Positions 36,828-48,000 of a DNA stretch of 64,000 nt are shown here, piece after piece (within the stretch, counting starts at the first letter, position 1; the number at the start of each line of letters is the position of its first letter). The notes beneath the pieces are model-generated. The model saw nothing but the letters and a program-made list of their open reading frames with translations. It made no database searches and was not told the origin of the DNA. Source of the stretch: Rhizomicrobium electricum. Lineage in GTDB: Bacteria > Pseudomonadota > Alphaproteobacteria > Micropepsales > Micropepsaceae. The stretch covers positions 248,001 to 312,000 of the forward strand of contig NZ_JAASQS010000003.1 of the NCBI RefSeq assembly GCF_011762045.1, in the 5' to 3' direction. The position numbers were made by a program, and so were the translations under genes.

Positions 36828-39527
36828 TTATGCGCGCTTCGAGAGAACTTCGCGCTCGTAGGTCTTGACCTCGTCGAGCCAGGCGGTGCCGACCGGCACG
36901 CCCTTGGTCTCGCACCAGTAATCCCACACCGCGGCCCACGGCAGCGACTTGAGTTCCTCGTTCAGCGCCAGACGGCTGGTGAAGTCGCCTTCCAACTCGG
37001 CCTTGCGCAGCGTGGCGGAGGGTTCGAGGAAGCCCATCATCAGCGACTTCAGGATATTGCGCGTGCCGATCACCCAGGCCGCAACGCGGTTGATCGAGGC
37101 ATCGAAGTAATCGAGGCCGATATGCACCTTGTCGAGCTTGCCGGAGCGCACCAGTTCGCGGCCGATCGATTGCAGCTCGTCATCGAGAACGACGACATGA
37201 TCGGAGTCCCAGCGCACCGGGCGCGATACGTGCAGCACCAGGCCGGGGCAGAACATCAGGATCGAACTGATCTTGTCGGAGATCACTTCGGTGGGATGGA
37301 AATGGCCGGAGTCGAGCGTCAAATGCGTGCCGCGCGACACCGCATAGCCCATGTAGAACTCGTGGCTGCCGACGGTGTAGCTTTCGACGCCGATACCGAA
37401 CAGCTTGGCTTCCACCGAATCCACGTTCAGCTTGGGATCGATCTTTGCGGCAAAAATCTTGTCGAGCGAATCCGCCATCCGCTCACGCGGGGACTGGCGG
37501 TCGGCCGGAATGTCCTTGAAGCCGTCGGGCATCCAGAAATTGGTGGCACACGTAGAACCGAGCTGCTTGCCGATCTCGGCGCCGATCTTGCGCGACTGGA
37601 TGCCGTGCTGAATCCAGAAATCGCGAATGCCCTTGTCGGCATGGCTGAGGGTAAAGCCGTCGGCGGCCTTGGGATGCGAGAAATAGGTCGGATTGAAATC
37701 GAGCCCCATGCCGACCTTCTTGGCCCAATCGATCCAGCTCTGGAAATGCTTGGGCTCGATCTCGTCGCGGTCGACCTTCTTGCCGCCGTTGTCGAGATAG
37801 GAGGCATGCAGGTTGAAGCGATGCTTGCCGGGAATCAGGCTGACCGCCTTCTCCGCGTCGGCGCGCAACTCGGCCAGCGAGCGGGCCTTGCCGGGATAAT
37901 TGCCGGTCGCCTGAATGCCGCCGGACAGCGCTGCGCCGACGGTCTCGAAGCCGCCGACATCGTCACCCTGCCAGCACTGGATCGAGATCGAGATCGCGTC
38001 GAGCTTTTTGAGGGCTTCGTCGGTGTTCACGCCCAGCGCCGCATAACGCTGCTTGGCGGCTTCGTAGGCGGATGTAATCCCAGCGTGCATAGTCGTTGCT
38101 CCCTTGTTGTTATCGGTTTGAACTGTGCCCCCATCCGTCACCATGGCGCGCCACGCTTCGGCATAGCGCGCGATATCGACGTCGAGCGGATCGACCTTTT
38201 TCATGTCGGACCCAGAGGGGATCGCGTCGTCGAACAAGCCCAGCGCGCCAAACGCCAGATTGTCCGCGGCATTCGAAAGATAAATGGCATCGGCGGGCCG
38301 CAGTGCAGCCAACGCCCGCGTGAACACCGGATCGGCGCCGAAGCGGCCTTCGATGATGATCCGCCCGCGTGCACCGATGAGGTCGAGCGAGGCATTGGCC
38401 ATCAAAGCAAGATAAAGCGCGGCAACGGCACGACGCCCAAGCTTGTCCGCGGGACGCTTGATCCAGCGGCCGATATTCCGGGGGAATGGACCGACACCGG
38501 CCTCGAATGCAGGCAGCGCGCACACGCCGTCTTCGACCGCTTTGCGCGCAAGCCGCATCAGCTCGTCGGCGTTACCCGCGACATCGACGAAATCGCCGGC
38601 GCTGTCTTCCAAGAGTTCGGCCTCGCGTCCGCCCATGAAGCGGGACGACGGTACCGGATTGCCCCAGACGTCGACATTGAACAGGCAATCGCGATCCTCC
38701 GTGAGGATCGGACTATCCGCCGCGCTCGGCAGCGACCGCATGGCGATGAACCATGTGCCGGTGGAAAGCACGGTGCATTCGCGATTGCCGATTTCCGGAT
38801 GCAGACGCGAGGCCAGCAGCGCGGCATTGGAGTCGTGCAAGCCGCACAGCACCTTGCAGTGACGGGACAGGCCCGTGCGCTCGCGCCATTCGTGCGACAC
38901 GTGACCGAGCACGTCCGATGCCTTGCGCAAAGGCGCAAAGCGCTTGGCCCACCCTTGCGCCACCGCCATCGGCGACGGCTTGCCTGTGGTGGGCTGCCAG
39001 AGATCGGTGTGGCAGCCAAGGCTTGTCACCTCGATCGCCTTCTCGCCGCAGAGGCGCCACGCCCAGTATTGCGGCCACATCAGGATAGTGCCGCGTGCGA
39101 ATTCCTTGGGAAACACCGACTGCAGCCAGAACAGCTGGGTGCCGAAATTGAGCCCCATCGGTAGGCATGGCGAACCGGTGAGCGCAAACGCGTCGCGGAC
39201 TGCGCGATACTCTTGGCAGATGTCGTCCGGCGGAGTCGCTTCATAATCGAGCGGCGGAACGATCAGCCTATCGCCTTCAACGAGGCAGCCCGAGGCACCG
39301 TGACCGACCGGGACGATGGCCTCGATGTCGGCCGTCGCCGCAAACTCCTTGAGCACGCCGGCCAGCCATTCCTCGATGCCCTTGTAATCCAGAACCGGCA
39401 AACCGCTTTCGGTGATCCGAGCATTGGGGCGGGAGCGCTTCAGAAGCAGCCGGCGTTCGGGCGACCACAGTGTGGCCTTTGCCAGCGTCTTGCCGACATC
39501 GAGAACTACCACTGAGCCTTTCGCCAC
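36828..39527 (-). CDS. In-frame rhamnulokinase-like / L-rhamnose isomerase ORF
   Basis: One uninterrupted 899-codon frame from GTG 39527 (GGAGG 5 nt upstream). Residues 1-479 are an FGGY kinase: [16 protein letters not shown] binds phosphate, [11 protein letters not shown] and [10 protein letters not shown] are FGGY blocks, and [14 protein letters not shown] is near the ATP site. By context it is a rhamnulokinase. Residues 480-899 are a complete E. coli-type Rha[59 protein letters not shown] and [18 protein letters not shown]. The joint has no stop, but ATG 38090 has GGGAG 8 nt upstream, so the isomerase may also be made alone. The isomerase converts rhamnose to rhamnulose; the kinase makes rhamnulose-1-phosphate. 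Normally these are two genes. Confidence 0.88.
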   Translation of the reverse strand: MAKGSVVVLDVGKTLAKATLWSPERRLLLKRSRPNARITESGLPVLDYKGIEEWLAGVLKEFAATADIEAIVPVGHGASGCLVEGDRLIVPPLDYEATPPDDICQEYRAVRDAFALTGSPCLPMGLNFGTQLFWLQSVFPKEFARGTILMWPQYWAWRLCGEKAIEVTSLGCHTDLWQPTTGKPSPMAVAQGWAKRFAPLRKASDVLGHVSHEWRERTGLSRHCKVLCGLHDSNAALLASRLHPEIGNRECTVLSTGTWFIAMRSLPSAADSPILTEDRDCLFNVDVWGNPVPSSRFMGGREAELLEDSAGDFVDVAGNADELMRLARKAVEDGVCALPAFEAGVGPFPRNIGRWIKRPADKLGRRAVAALYLALMANASLDLIGARGRIIIEGRFGADPVFTRALAALRPADAIYLSNAADNLAFGALGLFDDAIPSGSDMKKVDPLDVDIARYAEAWRAMVTDGGTVQTDNNKGATTMHAGITSAYEAAKQRYAALGVNTDEALKKLDAISISIQCWQGDDVGGFETVGAALSGGIQATGNYPGKARSLAELRADAEKAVSLIPGKHRFNLHASYLDNGGKKVDRDEIEPKHFQSWIDWAKKVGMGLDFNPTYFSHPKAADGFTLSHADKGIRDFWIQHGIQSRKIGAEIGKQLGSTCATNFWMPDGFKDIPADRQSPRERMADSLDKIFAAKIDPKLNVDSVEAKLFGIGVESYTVGSHEFYMGYAVSRGTHLTLDSGHFHPTEVISDKISSILMFCPGLVLHVSRPVRWDSDHVVVLDDELQSIGRELVRSGKLDKVHIGLDYFDASINRVAAWVIGTRNILKSLMMGFLEPSATLRKAELEGDFTSRLALNEELKSLPWAAVWDYWCETKGVPVGTAWLDEVKTYEREVLSKRA
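38099..38103 (-). promoter_or_regulatory. Internal ribosome binding site for rhamnose isomerase
   Basis: GGGAG on the minus strand lies 8 nt before the in-frame ATG 38090, where homology to RhaA begins. It suggests that isomerase translation can start independently inside the fused frame. Confidence 0.6.
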
Positions 39528-39677
39528 TCCGCCCTCCTCGCAGGGTCGAGATCGCCTCGCACCGGATTGCCGGAGCAGTCTCATGGCCGCCGCACTGTGC
39601 TCATGCCGCTTCCGCATCAAGGATGCAAAACGGAACCTGCTTGGCGCCCATAACTGACTTGGCGAGGGTCATCCCTG

Positions 39678-39690
39678 TTGATCGAATTTG
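39678..39690. promoter_or_regulatory. TTGATCGAATTTG motif, candidate rhamnose operator
   Basis: TTGATCGAATTTG occurs exactly here and at 43429 and 61650. Here it is about 150 nt upstream of the kinase-isomerase start. A CGAGTTTAAACGATC stretch follows 3 nt later, resembling a second half-site about one helical turn away, as DeoR-family repressors often use. Confidence 0.6.
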
Positions 39691-39762
39691 CGCGAGTTTA
39701 AACGATCTTGAGCGGAAACAGAAGGCAGCATCCTCGCGCCGAATGACGCGCCTCTTTTACGC

Positions 39763-39796
39763 AAAAACGGCCGGTGCACGTCACGCACCGGCCGTT
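39763..39796 (-). terminator. Terminator of TonB receptor 2
   Basis: AACGGCCGGTGC and GCACCGGCCGTT form a 12-bp perfect stem, followed on the minus strand by TTTTTGCG, about 45 nt after the receptor stop codon. Confidence 0.85.
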
Positions 39797-39840
39797 CTGC
39801 GGGAGAGGGAGGGAGCCTGGATAGCTCCCTCACTTTTGCA

Positions 39841-42800
39841 TTAGTTCGTCTTGGCTTTGATGCCGATGAAGGTCACGCGACCCAGGGCATCATACGTCGC
39901 CGGGAACGAGTTGGCGTACGAAGCGGCGCTGCCCAGGATCGGCGGATCCTTCGAGAACAGGTTGTTGATGCCGCCGTAGACCTGGATGTTGTCGTTGACG
40001 TCATACGAGGCCGCGAGGTCGAAGTAGTACATCGCCGGCAGCTTCGGACGGACGTAGTTGACCGGCGACAGACCGGTCGCGCCGCGACGCAGCGGGACCA
40101 AGTACTTGTCGAGCATCACCGAGTCGATGAACCGCATCTTGAGGTTCAAGGTCAGCGGGCCGTCATTCCAGGTGACGTGCGTGGTGCTCTTCATGCGCGG
40201 GGTCGGTTCGTAATAGCAATAGGTGTTGCCATAGGCGCCGGCGCAGTTGCTCTTCACGTTCGGCTGGGTGATATCCGGCAGAGACACCAGTTCGAGCGTC
40301 CAGTTCCAAGCCGTACCGACATCAACTTTGCTCTTGCTGCCGAACAGGCCGTAATCGACATCAAAGCTGTACTGCGCATTGAGGTCGAAACCCTGAGTTT
40401 TCGAACCGGCGATATTGGCGTTCGCCGCATTGACATAACCTGTACCGCCGACCAGCGCACCGTTGACGCGATGAATCTGCTGGCAATACAGATTGTTGGG
40501 ATCGGTCTGCGAGAAACACCGATCCAGAACGCCGCCAGCACCGCCAGCCAGAGCACCGATCATGTCTTTGACCTGGATGCTGTAGAAGTCGATGCTGGTC
40601 GCCAGACCCGGCAGCGCTTCCGGCTGGAACACTACGCCCAAGGTGATGGTATCGGCCGTTTCCGGCTTCAGGTTGGGATTGCCGCCCGATGCATAGCGGA
40701 CCAGATCGGAATTGCCCTGAACCGCACTGGTGAAGACATTGGCGTCGGCAACGCCCTGCGCAACGCACAGAGCGCGAACTGCGGCCGTCTGGGTCGCAGA
40801 CTTCGCACCGCAGGGATCGTTCAGTGTCGGTGAGGTGTTCGACGCCGAACCGCCCCACAGTTCGCCGACGTTCGGCGCGCGGGTAGCGCGCTGATACTGA
40901 CCGCGGACGGTCACGTCGGGGATGATGCGCCAGTCGGCACCGAACGACCACGTCCAGATGCCCTTCGCCGCGTTCAGATTATAATCGGAATAACGGAACG
41001 CACTGTTGACGGAGAAGCTATCGATCAGCGGCAGATCCTTCAGCACCGGAACGCGCACTTCGCCGTAGATTTCGTGCGAAACCATCGCGCCGGAGGTGGG
41101 CAGCGCCGCATTCAGACCGGCAACGTCACCGGACGCGGTGTACATGTCCGGCGTATACCGCGCCATCGTGTAGCGCCACTCGCCGCCGAGTGCGAACTGC
41201 ACCGGGCCGGCCGGGAGGTCGAATGCCGTGCCGGTGAAGCTCAGGTTGGCATCCTGCATTTCGGCGATCGTGCCGACGGTGGAGTTCACCGTGATCGCGT
41301 TTACGCAGGCCTGGGACAGCGCACCGAGGCCGAACAGATCGCAGAGCGGCGTCCCACCGTTCGTGGAAGCCAGAACATTCGCCTGAATCTTGCTCTTCGA
41401 AAGGCTGCCGCTCTGGTTGTCGGTCTCCTGGGTACGCGAATAGGTGTAATAGAAGTCGTAGGAGAGATCCTTCAGGAAGCTGTCGCTGACCGATCCGATC
41501 TCACCCTTGAAGCCGCCGGCGAAGCGCCACGCCACGCGGTTGGCGACCTGGCGGCGCATGCCGTTCTCGACATAGCGCTTGCCCGCCGTCAGCGCGACGC
41601 GACCATCGTTCGGAGCGTTGGTGTAGGTCGCCGTGCCGGCCGTTATGGTGGAGGTGCCGGTCTCATGCTGGTCGAGATAATCCATCACAGCCTGCAACGC
41701 CGGGCTGAAGGCCGGGTTGTGCGTGTTGAACAGCATCTGGCTGCCCATGCTCGACGGCGTGAGCTGCGCGGTGACCGTGTTGCTGGAGAAATGGAACTCG
41801 GCATACGCCTTGACGTACTTGTTGAAGTCGTAATGGCCGAAAGTGTTCAACATCCAACGCTGGTTCGGCACCTGCATATAGTTGGTGGCGATCAGATTGT
41901 AGACGTCGGTATTGGCATCGCGCAGGCGATAGGTGCCCGGCGTAGCCGCGCCCGTATTCGTAAAGATGAAGCCGTCACCCGTCATTTTGGTCAGGCCGGC
42001 AGTCGCATAAAGCGCCTGCAATGCCGGAGACGCATTGGCATAGGTGGTCATGCTCTTGATGTAGCCGTTCGGCGTATCGCCTGAACCACCGGTCGTGAAA
42101 CCGTTGAGGCCGCCGGCAGCGACGCAATTTGCGCCGACGTTCGACGTCGTCGCGCCAGTTTGCGGGTCCGTATAGAACTGACGAGTGCCCGGCGCGTTGG
42201 TGCTGTAGGTTCCCGAAGTTACGCAAGAGTCGGTGTACTGAACATTGGTCCAGCCGCCGTGGTCGGGCTGGGTGAAGCCTTTGCGGCTCATATAGTTCAA
42301 CGCCATGACCAAGTTGCCCTTGTCATGGTCGAAGTTGCCGCCCATCGTGACGTCGAAGTTGTAGGTCGGCGAAACCGTGAACTGGTCGAACATATACTGC
42401 GCGCCAGCCTGCACGCCTTCGAAGTCTTGCTTCATGACGAAGTTGACGACGCCCGAGATCGCGTCCGAGCCGTACACCGCCGAGTTACCGCCGGTGACCA
42501 CTTCCGTGCGCTGGATCAGCGTAGCCGGGATCGTGTTGATGTCGGTGGTCAGGCGCGTGCCTTGAATGGCAAAACGGCGACCGTTGACCAGCACCAGGTT
42601 ACGAACTTCGCCGAGACCGCGCAGGTTCAACCACGCCGCACCGCTGTCGCCGTTCGCCTGGACCGTATTACCGGTCGAACCGCCGTTGGTCGACGGCAGG
42701 AACTGCGGCGACTGCTGCAGCAAGTTTTCGACGTTCACCGTGCCGGAAAGCTGAATATCCTGCGCTCCGACCACCGTCACCGGGGTTGGCGCGTCATAGG

Positions 42801-42954
42801 CCGTCTGAACGGCAATACGCGAACCGGTGATGACCACCGTTTCCATCATTTCCTGCGCCGTTGCCGCGGTCGCAGTGAGCATCAAGCCCGCAATCGCCAA
42901 TCCCGAGCTGCACAACAGGTGCGCACGGCGGCTTCTCAAAGAAGTACTGGACAT
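39841..42954 (-). CDS. TonB-dependent receptor 2
   Basis: A 1037-aa protein; ATG 42954 has AGGGAGGA 8 nt upstream. The signal peptide ends TATAQ (about 34). METVVITGSRI is the TonB box, the plug is about 45-170 (LNLRGLGEVRNLVLVNGRRF, TEVVTGGNSAVYGSDAISGVVNF as landmarks), and the barrel fills the rest with the end block INNLFSKDPP. This is the common sphingomonad/Caulobacter TonB receptor type with Asn-rich loops. It is encoded between the rhamnose isomerase region and GH28/GH106 genes, so RG-I oligosaccharides or rhamnosides are the probable cargo. Its upstream region carries both a LacI-type element and a near copy of the rhamnose motif. Confidence 0.93.
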   Translation of the reverse strand: MSSTSLRSRRAHLLCSSGLAIAGLMLTATAATAQEMMETVVITGSRIAVQTAYDAPTPVTVVGAQDIQLSGTVNVENLLQQSPQFLPSTNGGSTGNTVQANGDSGAAWLNLRGLGEVRNLVLVNGRRFAIQGTRLTTDINTIPATLIQRTEVVTGGNSAVYGSDAISGVVNFVMKQDFEGVQAGAQYMFDQFTVSPTYNFDVTMGGNFDHDKGNLVMALNYMSRKGFTQPDHGGWTNVQYTDSCVTSGTYSTNAPGTRQFYTDPQTGATTSNVGANCVAAGGLNGFTTGGSGDTPNGYIKSMTTYANASPALQALYATAGLTKMTGDGFIFTNTGAATPGTYRLRDANTDVYNLIATNYMQVPNQRWMLNTFGHYDFNKYVKAYAEFHFSSNTVTAQLTPSSMGSQMLFNTHNPAFSPALQAVMDYLDQHETGTSTITAGTATYTNAPNDGRVALTAGKRYVENGMRRQVANRVAWRFAGGFKGEIGSVSDSFLKDLSYDFYYTYSRTQETDNQSGSLSKSKIQANVLASTNGGTPLCDLFGLGALSQACVNAITVNSTVGTIAEMQDANLSFTGTAFDLPAGPVQFALGGEWRYTMARYTPDMYTASGDVAGLNAALPTSGAMVSHEIYGEVRVPVLKDLPLIDSFSVNSAFRYSDYNLNAAKGIWTWSFGADWRIIPDVTVRGQYQRATRAPNVGELWGGSASNTSPTLNDPCGAKSATQTAAVRALCVAQGVADANVFTSAVQGNSDLVRYASGGNPNLKPETADTITLGVVFQPEALPGLATSIDFYSIQVKDMIGALAGGAGGVLDRCFSQTDPNNLYCQQIHRVNGALVGGTGYVNAANANIAGSKTQGFDLNAQYSFDVDYGLFGSKSKVDVGTAWNWTLELVSLPDITQPNVKSNCAGAYGNTYCYYEPTPRMKSTTHVTWNDGPLTLNLKMRFIDSVMLDKYLVPLRRGATGLSPVNYVRPKLPAMYYFDLAASYDVNDNIQVYGGINNLFSKDPPILGSAASYANSFPATYDALGRVTFIGIKAKTN

Positions 42955-43094
42955 TACTTTTATCCTCCCTCAGCACGTTTGCATCACGGGACGCGTTGTT
43001 TGCCCGGCCGGACGATTATTCTTTGACCAAGCAGCGCCATTCACGATCACGGCGTGCGACGATGTGATCGTCTTTGAGCGATGATAGCGGCGTT

Positions 43095-43107
43095 TTGATC
43101 GTAATTG
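43095..43107. promoter_or_regulatory. Near copy of the rhamnose motif upstream of TonB receptor 2
   Basis: TTGATCGTAATTG matches TTGATCGAATTTG at 11 of 13 positions, about 140 nt upstream of the receptor start. Its last 3 nt overlap the LacI-type element, so two regulators could compete here. Confidence 0.45.
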
Positions 43108-43120
43108 ATAGCGTTACCTG
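43105..43120. promoter_or_regulatory. LacI-type operator candidate upstream of TonB receptor 2
   Basis: TTGATAGCGTTACCTG is the partner of 18284-18299 (13 of 16 identical). The core GATAGCGTTACC is pseudo-palindromic around CG. No LacI-family gene is in the window. Confidence 0.5.
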
Positions 43121-43428
43121 ACAGGAGGAGAACTTTTTTGAGGCAGGTGTGCGCATGCCGCCACACTTTCCAGCCAGAACCATTCTAAAACCGTCAGATA
43201 TTTAGCGGCATACCGAATACATTTGAGGCCGAAATGCAAATGCGGATTACTCGCTGCCTCGCAGCGCTCCCCAAGAGGTAATTCCGCCAGGAAATACCGG
43301 GCCAAGAGCCTCCTAACGACTCTCTGGCGAATGGGCCGCGGATACAGAAATTTCTCCCCGGATTCCGCACAGGGGGCGCCGACAACTAGATGGGCTCTCT
43401 GCAGGTGTGAGCGAAATTGCGATTGTTA

Positions 43429-43441
43429 TTGATCGAATTTG
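43429..43441. promoter_or_regulatory. TTGATCGAATTTG motif upstream of GH28
   Basis: Exact copy of the 13-mer. A related GCGAAATTGC lies 22 nt upstream of its TCGAATTTGC, i.e. two helical turns, giving a direct-repeat look typical of DeoR-family sites. It is 128 nt upstream of the GH28 start chosen here. Confidence 0.6.
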
Positions 43442-43568
43442 CTCTATAATTGCCGATACAATAATAAATTGTGACACCTTTGAGCATGATCATTTCACGC
43501 TGCCAACACACTGCGGCTATTGCAGTACGCTCCTTGGCGGAAATTTGGTCACCTTCACTGTTACGCCG

Positions 43569-44981
43569 ATGATGAATTGCGCCCCGCTGCTGTCCCGCCG
43601 CCTCGTGCTCACCACCGCCGTCGCCGGCAGTGCCCTCCCGGTGCGGTGCTTGGCCTCTCCTCCGGCGACCGGCTGGCGGCGGTGTGCCGAAATCGTCGCC
43701 GCGATCCATCCGCCCCAGATCCCCAGCCGCGACACTGGCGTCACGGACTTCGGTGCGGTCGGCGACGGCCAAACCGACTGCACTGCAGCCTTCCAGCGCG
43801 CCATCGATGCCAGTCACAACGCCGGAGGCGGCCGCGTGACGGTTCCGCCCGGCCACTGGCTCTGCGGTGCGCTTATATTGAAGAGCAACATCGATCTGCA
43901 TCTGGCGAAGGGCGCCACGATCAGCTTCAGCACCGATCCGGCCAAGTACCTGCCGCCCGTTCTGACGCGCTGGGAAGGCGTCGAACTGATGAACTACGCG
44001 CCCCTGATCTACGCTTTCGGGCAGACGAATGTCGCCATTACCGGCGAAGGCGTTCTCGACGGCAACGCCGACAACACCCATTGGTGGCCGTGGTGCAGCG
44101 CGCCGAAGTTCGGCTGGACCGAGGGCCGGCCCAATCAGATTGCCGATCGCGCCAAACTTTTCGCCATGGGCGAAGCGAATATCCCCGTCGTCCAACGCGG
44201 GTTCGGCGCCGCCAGCACGCTGCGCCCGCCCTTCATCCAGTTCTACCGCTGCCGGAATGTCCTGATCGAGGGCGTTACCATCCGGCGGGCGCCGTTCTGG
44301 CAGATCCATCCGGTGCTATGCGCGAACGTCATCGTGCGTGGCGTGACGATGAGCAGTTACGGCCCCAACAACGACGGCTGCGATCCAGAATCCTGCGATC
44401 ACGTGCTGATCGAGAACTGCACGTTCGATACCGGCGACGACTGCATCGCGATCAAATCGGGCCGCAATGCCGACGGCCGCCGCATCGGCGTACCGAGCCA
44501 GAACATCGTGATCCGCAACTGCCTGCTGAAGAACGGGCACGGCGGCATTACGATCGGAAGCGAAATCTCGGGCGGGGTGAAGCACGTTTACGTGGAAAAC
44601 TGCCGGATGGAAGCGGCCGATCTCGGGTCCGCAATCCGGATCAAGAGCAACGCCGTGCGTGGCGGCACACTGGAACACATTCATGTGCGCGACGTTGCGA
44701 TCGCCCGTGTCTCGCATGCCGTTCTCACCATCGATTTGAATTATGAGGAAGGTGCCAACGGTCCATTCCGGCCGGTGGTGCGCGATGTCACGCTCGAGCG
44801 CGTGACGAGCGGCGCCAGCCCGAACGGTATCGACCTGCAAGGACTGCCTGGGGCCGAGGTTTCCGACATCGTCCTGAAAGACTGCGATCTCAAAAACGTG
44901 ACCGCAGGCAATATCGTACGAAACGTCCGCCGTCTGACGATGGACAACGTGATTATCAACGGCGCTCGCGTCACGCCCTGA
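43569..44981 (+). CDS. GH28 polygalacturonase-family enzyme 1
   Basis: The protein is 470 aa from ATG 43569; the frame is open further upstream to 43407, but those residues look like noncoding DNA and overlap the candidate operator. No good ribosome binding site is seen, so the start is tentative. The N-terminus LLSRRLVLTTAVAG is Tat- or Sec-like. The right-handed beta-helix carries the GH28 active site: D269 in NNDGCDPESC, D290/D291 in TGDDCIAIKSG, H324 in GHGGITIGSE, and RIKSN. Exo-acting members remove galacturonate from polygalacturonan or RG-I. A GH106 gene follows after 56 nt. Confidence 0.9.
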   Translation: MMNCAPLLSRRLVLTTAVAGSALPVRCLASPPATGWRRCAEIVAAIHPPQIPSRDTGVTDFGAVGDGQTDCTAAFQRAIDASHNAGGGRVTVPPGHWLCGALILKSNIDLHLAKGATISFSTDPAKYLPPVLTRWEGVELMNYAPLIYAFGQTNVAITGEGVLDGNADNTHWWPWCSAPKFGWTEGRPNQIADRAKLFAMGEANIPVVQRGFGAASTLRPPFIQFYRCRNVLIEGVTIRRAPFWQIHPVLCANVIVRGVTMSSYGPNNDGCDPESCDHVLIENCTFDTGDDCIAIKSGRNADGRRIGVPSQNIVIRNCLLKNGHGGITIGSEISGGVKHVYVENCRMEAADLGSAIRIKSNAVRGGTLEHIHVRDVAIARVSHAVLTIDLNYEEGANGPFRPVVRDVTLERVTSGASPNGIDLQGLPGAEVSDIVLKDCDLKNVTAGNIVRNVRRLTMDNVIINGARVTP

Positions 44982-45037
44982 AACGAGCGGGCGTCCATCG
45001 CCACTCCATGCTCAAGAAAATGTCCGGGAGCGAAGAA

Positions 45038-48000
45038 ATGGCCACCGACACCACGATACCCCGGCGGGATTTCATCAAAGCAGGGCTCTACGGCGCGTCG
45101 GGGCTGGCTATCGCGCAAGGAGAACGCGCCGAGGCCGCAATTGCACCTCGCGACGGGCTTGCAGAAGGTTTCGCCCGGCCACCCGCAGCGGCCAAACCGC
45201 ATACCCTGTGGCACTGGATGGACGGCAACGTCAGCAAAGCGGGCATCACCGCCGATCTCGAGGCGATGCAGTGCATCGGCCTGGGCGGCGCGATGATCTT
45301 CAGTATCGGCTATGATCTTCCGGCCGGCCCGGTGCGTTACGCCAGCCCGGAGTGGCGCGGCATGATCCGCCACGCGGCAGCAGAAGCCCAACGGCTGGGC
45401 CTCGAACTCGGCCTGCACAATTGCTCCGGCTGGTCGTCCACCGGCGGCCCCTGGATTACGCCAGACCTTGCCATGCAAACCGTGGTCTGGAACGAAACGC
45501 GCGTAAGCGGCGCGAAGCGGCTGGAGCAGGCGCTGTTGCAGCCAGCGGCCGGCAAATACGCCGCCTACTATCGCGATATTGCCGTCATCGCCGTGCCCAC
45601 ACCGAGAGCGGAGCGCGTGGCGCTGGAAGATGTGAAGGTCCAGATCTTCACCAGCCTGCCGGGCGACGCGCCACGACCGTTCGGCGGCCGGGCAACGGCA
45701 CTGAAGATCGCCTTCCCGACGCCGAGCGGCACCCCACAATATATCACCTTGCGCTTTGATCGTCCGTACACGGCCCAAGCTCTGAGCCTTGCATCCGTTG
45801 CCGGACACGGCGCCGTCACCTGCACCGTCGAAGTTTCGGACAACGGCCGCGACTATCGTCCGGCGGCCCGTCTCGTTCTGCCGCGCCGGGGAATGCCGAA
45901 CATCAATTTCCCCGAGGTCACGGCCCGCTATTTCCGGCTTGCGTTCACCGGCGAGGTTCTCGACAGCATTCCGTTCGAGGTCAGCGGTCTCGACCTTCTC
46001 AACGGCTATCGCCTGCCCGGTTGGGCCGCCAAGGCGGGCTTTGCTCTCGCCGATCGCTTTACGCCGGAATGGAACGCGCCCTGTCCGCCCGAACTTCGCT
46101 ACAGACGGCAGGATATCGTCGACCTCTCCGCCCACATGGACGCGGACGGCACGCTTCGCTGGGACGTTCCCGCCGGCGAATGGACGATCTTGCGGTTCGG
46201 CTACGCCCCTACCGGCGCCATCAATGTCCACGCCGACGCCGGAGGCACCGGGCTGGAAGTGGACAAGATGAATCCCAAGGCCCTCGATGCGCATTTCGAT
46301 GGCTTGCTTGACGCCGTCCTGAAAGAACTCGGACCGCTAACTGGCCAGAGCCTGTGTTCGATCATGGTCGACAGCTACGAGGTCGGTGCTCAGAACTGGA
46401 CCGGCGGATTTCGATCCGAGTTCCGGCAGCGCCGCGGCTACGACATCATTCCGTTCCTGCCCGTACTGACGGGCCGTATCATCGATACGCCCGAGACGAC
46501 CGAGCGTGTCCTGTGGGATCTGCGCCGCGTCATCGCGGATCTGTTTACCGAGCATTATTACGGCCGCTTCCGCGCCCGCTGCCACGAAAACGGTCTGACG
46601 TTTGCGGCCGAACCCTATATCGGACCGTTCAGCCCGATCGATGGCGGCCAGACTTGCGATCTTCCGATTGCGGAATTCTGGACCGGCAAGCTGTTTCCGG
46701 AGAACAAATCCGTCGGCCGCCGGGTCATATCAAGTGCTCACCTGAACAGCCAACCCGTCGTCGGCGCCGAGGCTTTCACCAGCCGGTACGACATCGACCG
46801 CTTCTCGCTCGACCCGGCCGCCTTGAAGGCCGATGGCGATGCCCAGTTCTGCGAAGGCATCACCCGCTTTATCGTCCATCGTTTCGCCCACCAGCCATGG
46901 CTCGATAAAGCCCCCGGCATGACGATGGGGCCTTACGGCCTGCACTTCGACCGTACGCAAACATGGTGGGAACCGGGCCGCGCCTGGATCGACTACCTGA
47001 CGCGCAGCCAATATCTGCTGCAGGCCGGTAAGCCGGTCGCCGATGTGCTTTGTTTCGATGGTGAGGACTGCCAGGCCTTGTCGCGGTGGGGCGACGGCAA
47101 TCTTCCGGCCCTTCCTTCCGGCTACGATTTCGATTTCGTCAACACGACACACCTGATGACCGCCAAGGTCGAGAATGGCGAGATCATCCTTGCCAACGGT
47201 GTGCACTATCGCGTGCTGGCATTGCCAGACGCGCGGTACGTCACCCGCGCGGTGGCACAAAAAATCGCCGAACTCGTCAAAGCCGGAGCAACTGTTTCCG
47301 GACCGCCGCCGCTGCGTTCGCCGAGTTATTCCGATGACGCCGGAGCCGACGAAGAGATCGCCCGGATCGTTGCCGACATTTGGGGCGCCTGCGACGGCAA
47401 GACGGTGACGCAAAACCGCTATGGCAAAGGCACGGTGTACTGGGGTCTTGCGCTGAGTGGCGTGCTGTCGGCGACCGGCGTCGTTCCGGATTTTGCAGCG
47501 GAAGGCACTGCCGAGGTTCTATTCAAGCATCGCAGCCTACCGGATGCGGAAATCTACTTCGTCTCCAATCAGAGCCAGCAAAGCATATCCGCCACCTGCC
47601 GGTTCCGCGTTCATCGCAAAGCGCCAGAAATCTGGAACCCCGAGACGGGGCATTCGGAACCTGCCGCCTTGTACCGGCAAACCGAACACGGGACCGAGCT
47701 GCCGCTGACGCTCGATCCCTCCGGTTCGTTGTTTGTGATCTTCCGCCGCAACGGCCGTGACGATCATGCCCTCGCGATCAGCGGCGATTTTGCGTCCGGT
47801 CACCTCATGTGGACCGCAAAGCAATTCGTTCTGGAGGCCTCGCAGCCGGGCCGCTATGCGATCACCACCGCAAAAGGCCGGACACTGCAGGCCGCCGTGG
47901 CCGCGCCTCCTCCGCCGCTCGACATCAGTAATGGCTGGAGAGTCGCGTTTCCGACCGGCACCGGCGCACCGAAGGAGCTGGTTCTCGACCGATTGGCGTC

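Larger units (their letters stand above)
39528..39840. other. Upstream region of the rhamnose kinase-isomerase ORF
   Basis: These 313 nt hold no credible gene. They contain the TTGATCGAATTTG motif at 39678, the terminator of TonB receptor 2 at 39763-39796 and the GGAGG of the kinase start. In-frame codons upstream of GTG 39527 are arginine-rich and have no family homology I recognise. Confidence 0.6.
42955..43568. other. Long divergent intergenic region, TonB receptor 2 / GH28
   Basis: Over 600 nt without a gene I can support. It contains the near-copy rhamnose motif at 43095, the overlapping LacI-type element at 43105, an isolated AGGAGGAG at about 43122 that is not followed by a sensible frame, and the exact rhamnose motif at 43429. 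The rest shows no clear repeat. Confidence 0.55.

Noticed and set aside
36825..39164. A plus-strand open frame of about 780 codons opposite the kinase-isomerase ORF
   Set aside because: Same shadow effect; the minus strand has unmistakable RhaA and FGGY motifs.
43122..43180. A strong AGGAGGAG sequence in the long intergenic region suggesting a small gene
   Set aside because: The frames that follow end within about 16 codons or begin with poorly spaced starts; no supported peptide.
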